Assembly (NCBI GenBank): GCA_033297205.1
Contig: MU859195.1
Span: 1 to 64,000 of the forward strand
From: Pseudoneurospora amorphoporcata
Taxonomy: Eukaryota; Ascomycota; Sordariomycetes; Sordariales; Sordariaceae
Length of the DNA stretch: 64,000 nt
Reading direction: 5' to 3'
Shown here: piece by piece, positions 61,401 through 64,000 of the stretch
Layout of the letters: each line of letters begins with the position of its first letter
Numbering within the stretch: the stretch's first letter is position 1
Made by a program: the position numbers and the translations under genes
The notes under the pieces: model-generated
What the model was told of the DNA's origin: nothing
Databases searched by the model: none
What the model saw: only the letters and a program-made list of their open reading frames with translations

Positions 61401-62085
61401 TTGCCGACATACGGCGGGGTGCGAGGCCCGATGTCCCACGCATGAAGATTGGAGCATTCGACAGTTGGACGGGATCAACGCACAAAAGAAGTCCCGAGAC
61501 ATTGGCCTGGTTTCCAAGCACAGCGGCCTTTGGACTTTCGAGGCGATGGCCCCCCGCGTGATAGCGCAAGAGTTGCCGGGATACCAGGGGTTTCGTGCAC
61601 AGTATGCTGCTGCAAGCGCAGATGCAGGACGGCGTGGGTCCACGGCTTGCTAACAAATCGCTCATTAAACCACCCAATGCCCTTGTTTAGGGCCAGGTCC
61701 TCGCCCGTGATCCCCTCTTTTTCACGATCTGCTTCTTGAAGCTGTCTGCTATCAAGTTGCGCCCTAGAGTAAGGGCCCACAAGCCCTGTGATCGGCTCCG
61801 AATGGCTCCATGTCTAGTGACACGGCCTGTGGGACACGGTCGGAACAGTTCAAGGAGCCGCTGCGAGTTGTTCTCCATGGCCCTTCTGCCTCCAACTATA
61901 TAACTACTTCCCCCGTCTTCTGCTTCCCATCCTCACCCCAAGCCAGCTTCATCTTCCGTTCTTCACAGCTTTCTCAAAGTATCCTATCTAGCAAACTTGC
62001 TTGCTCATCTAGTCGACGCCAACACATCTCCTTACATACACATCCAAGACTTCTTTTAAGTCCTACACCATCCTCCTCCGAAACA
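58465..62085. other. Long intergenic region between IDH2 and the 75-residue unknown gene
   Basis: In 3.6 kb I find no supportable gene; open frames are short, overlap on both strands and lack family features (for example 59663-60139 and 61285-61677). The last 400 bp are promoter of the next gene: a CCAAT core at 61674, a CCCCT stress-type element near 61711, a TATA box at 61897 and a C/T-rich leader up to 62085. Confidence 0.45.
61897..61903 (+). promoter_or_regulatory. TATA box of the 75-residue unknown gene
   Basis: CAACTATATAACTAC gives TATATAA, followed by C/T-rich DNA suitable for transcription start, about 190 bp before the start codon. It is the clearest core promoter element in the window. 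Confidence 0.6.
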
Positions 62086-62375
62086 ATGTCTGGTTCCAAG
62101 GCTGCCGCTCCTCCCGCTCAGGATACTCGCATCAAGAGCATCCTTGAGCAGGGTGCCGTCAAGTTCGTCATTAAGACCAAGGACCAGAAGTGGCATTGCA
62201 CCCTCCTCGACCGTGCTACTCAGTAAGCCCCCTTTGACGATTTCTGGCAACGCCCATGGAACTTGATGCTGACCGTCACCACAGCGAGAAGAAAAAGGCT
62301 TCGAAGGGCGGCTCGTCGTCTGCGTCCATTTCCGGTTCTGAGTCCGGTAGCTCCGCCTCGGGCAGCGCGCACTAG
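62086..62375 (+). CDS. Small protein of unknown function (75 residues), two exons
   Basis: Exons 62086-62222 and 62285-62375, joined over a 62-bp intron (GTAAGC donor, GCTGACC branch site, CACAG acceptor), give 75 residues. The start context is good (AAACAATGTC) and the gene has a TATA box and a pyrimidine-rich leader, so I consider it real and probably well expressed. I do not recognise the family. Residues 15-45 look like a compact fold with a short helix and two or three strands (RIKSILEQGAVKFVIKTKDQ, then KWHCTLLDRATH). The tail from residue 47 is KKK followed by Ser/Gly/Ala low complexity. There is no signal peptide or membrane segment, so it is probably cytosolic or nuclear. Confidence 0.75.
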
Positions 62376-64000
62376 GCGCTTGCTCACAACACCTTCCTTC
62401 AACTTCATACAATAACTGCGCAAGAGCCATCGAGATCCCTCGGCAACACATACGTTTTCTCTCATCGCCGCCAGCCAGCACCTGTTTTTTCCCCAGAAAC
62501 TGGTGAGGGGCTTATGCGGTCGGTGATGGAAGACTGAGTGCCTTATCACGCAGTATGCGCCATCCAACACTTCGAGCATACGGATATGGGAAGATAATCC
62601 ATGTTTCGGCGACATGAACATCGATCATGTCACACCAGCATCTGCAGGAACACATCTGATTAGGTGTAGTTTGGCATCACCACAGCACCTTTGGGCTCAA
62701 TCATTGTGCCGAGGCTTGGCCATCTCTGACTCTTGCACTTTCACATTTATCTGGCTTAATATTTGGGAGGTCACATCACTTTTGGAGCGAAAAAAAAAGG
62801 CGGTCCTTGGACAGGGCTCGGCGTTATGAGTTTTTGGCTTTGCTTTTCAAATGATACCTGTTATTTCCTTTTTGTTGTATGTTACCTTTTGGCAAGGGAG
62901 TGGGCGAAACGAGAAGGTATTCGGCATCAAGCATCCATTAACAGTTTTGCAAACTTGCAGGACACATCAGATGCCGCCATCCTTTGCGATACGACACGAA
63001 ACAAGCCAAGCATTGACTGTATAACTGACATTCATTACACCAAAAGATATTGGGCCTTTTCTCTCGCTGGATCTCGCAGAAATGCCATGTATAACATGGG
63101 ACAAAGTGATGCGAATCGACTTTCCTTTCCGATGCCGAGCCTTCGCTATTGCACGACACATCAATAACGTCGATAAAAGTTGAATAACGTGTCCCAGTGT
63201 GTTTCACCCAGTCAGGCACGTTACTGTTCAAGAAGCAGCAGTCAATAATCTCCTGGATTTCACAACAGCGGGGATTATCCCATGAGAGTTTGTTGCTTCC
63301 AGTGGTGATTCGTTCAACCAACCTGCTGTGGATTTCGGGGGGTGGATCATGATGGATGATAGCGACCCTGAGCGGATCCCTGGAGGTGGTGGTCTATCCG
63401 CTTGTTCCGACCAATAAGTTACAAGTTACGCCATCTCACCGCGCCGGTGCCGAACCTCCGACGGCGAATCGCCAGAAAGGGAAATCGACGGTGAACTTGA
63501 GTTCCGATTTCCCGCTCCGGCTTTTGTCGGATTTGATCCAACTGATCCACCATCGAATCTGCGAGTAGCAATGCTACGTATCCATTAGTACTGTACAGAA
63601 TGCATGGCGCTAGCTTTTTCGTCGGGGATCCATTTGTGTGAAATGGATACCGGTTTCACTCGAGAAATTTGGTTTAACTCAACAGGTATAGCGCCAGGTA
63701 TAACTGGCTTCTGACCAATGTGCTGGTGAGCTGATGCAGGTCGCAAGAGTTCTCGGGAACGACCCTATGACATGATTGGCTTTGAGTAAAACCAACTTTT
63801 CTGAGTGGAAGCGGTACACTGTAATAATATGGATCCCTATTGCGTATGGTTTAATAAAAAGCTTATCTTATGGTCAAGCGGGACTCCGCTGTGATGATGA
63901 TACTGATTCAGCTAAGAAAGTGGATTCAACCAGGCGACGGAGCCTCAGAGGCTCAGCGAGTTGTCGGCAAAAAACACCAGGAGAAAACCCGTATGGTTGC
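62376..64000. other. 3' flank of the small gene and right end of the window
   Basis: No gene is supported. A Cys-rich minus-strand open stretch at 63321-62938 lacks an initiating Met near its start and resembles nothing I know. A plus-strand 70-codon frame (63356-63568) overlaps a 9-bp hairpin (GGGAAATCG at 63479-63487 and its complement at 63505-63513). Any neighbouring gene must lie beyond 64000. Confidence 0.4.

Noticed and set aside
62938..63321. Cys-rich minus-strand frame near the right end
   Set aside because: No ATG near its start, no splice signals in the right places and no known cysteine pattern.
1..64000. tRNA, 5S rRNA, CRISPR arrays and LTR retrotransposons
   Set aside because: I looked for B-box-like strings, 5S-like sequence, spaced direct repeats and long terminal repeats by eye and found none that held up. 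A tRNA or covariance-model scan would be decisive.

Overview
The window is nuclear DNA from a filamentous ascomycete, most likely a Sordariomycete. The evidence is short 55-150 bp GT-AG introns with CTAAC/CTGAC-type branch sites, a strongly C-ending codon bias in the housekeeping genes, a Zn2Cys6 regulator, and closest resemblance of the proteins to Pezizomycotina families. I cannot name the species. All gene models were made by hand, and the exon phases of every multi-exon model add up to an uninterrupted reading frame.

Layout. 0-18 kb: a 99-bp non-autonomous transposon remnant (81-179), an FNIP/Lst4-type TORC1 regulator (2027-5716, +), a RING/IBR protein with very long disordered arms (8107-11453, -) and a Zn2Cys6 transcription factor (15738-18025, -), separated by long intergenic stretches. 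18-27 kb: a gene-poor island whose only clear content is a complete Tc1/mariner-like transposon (22754-24291) with 27-bp perfect terminal inverted repeats, a TA target duplication and an apparently intact, intron-containing transposase. The small element at 81-179 is an internal-deletion derivative of this transposon. 27-30 kb: a secreted lactonase-type beta-propeller (27050-28443, -). 30-41 kb: the giant lipid-transfer protein Csf1 (30047-40057, -), 3310 residues in two exons. 41-58.5 kb is gene-dense: a DUF300/TMEM184 membrane protein (41035-43128, +), translation elongation factor 2 (45337-48217, +), an RBM26/27-type RNA-binding protein (48984-51602, +), exocyst subunit Sec5 (52452-55878, -) and mitochondrial NAD-isocitrate dehydrogenase subunit 2 (56900-58464, +). 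58.5-64 kb: mostly empty, with one short two-exon gene of unknown function (62086-62375, +) behind a good TATA box.

Functionally this is a mixed housekeeping segment (translation, exocytosis, TCA cycle, RNA processing, membrane lipid transport, nutrient signalling) rather than a pathway cluster. Two head-to-head pairs, Csf1/DUF300 and Sec5/IDH2, each share about 1 kb of promoter. No tRNA, rRNA, CRISPR or secondary-metabolite cluster was seen. The points most worth a second look are the transposon and its derivative, the RING/IBR protein whose third zinc domain has Phe where the catalytic Cys of RBR ligases is expected, the unknown 75-residue protein, and an in-frame ATG inside the first intron of the elongation factor gene.
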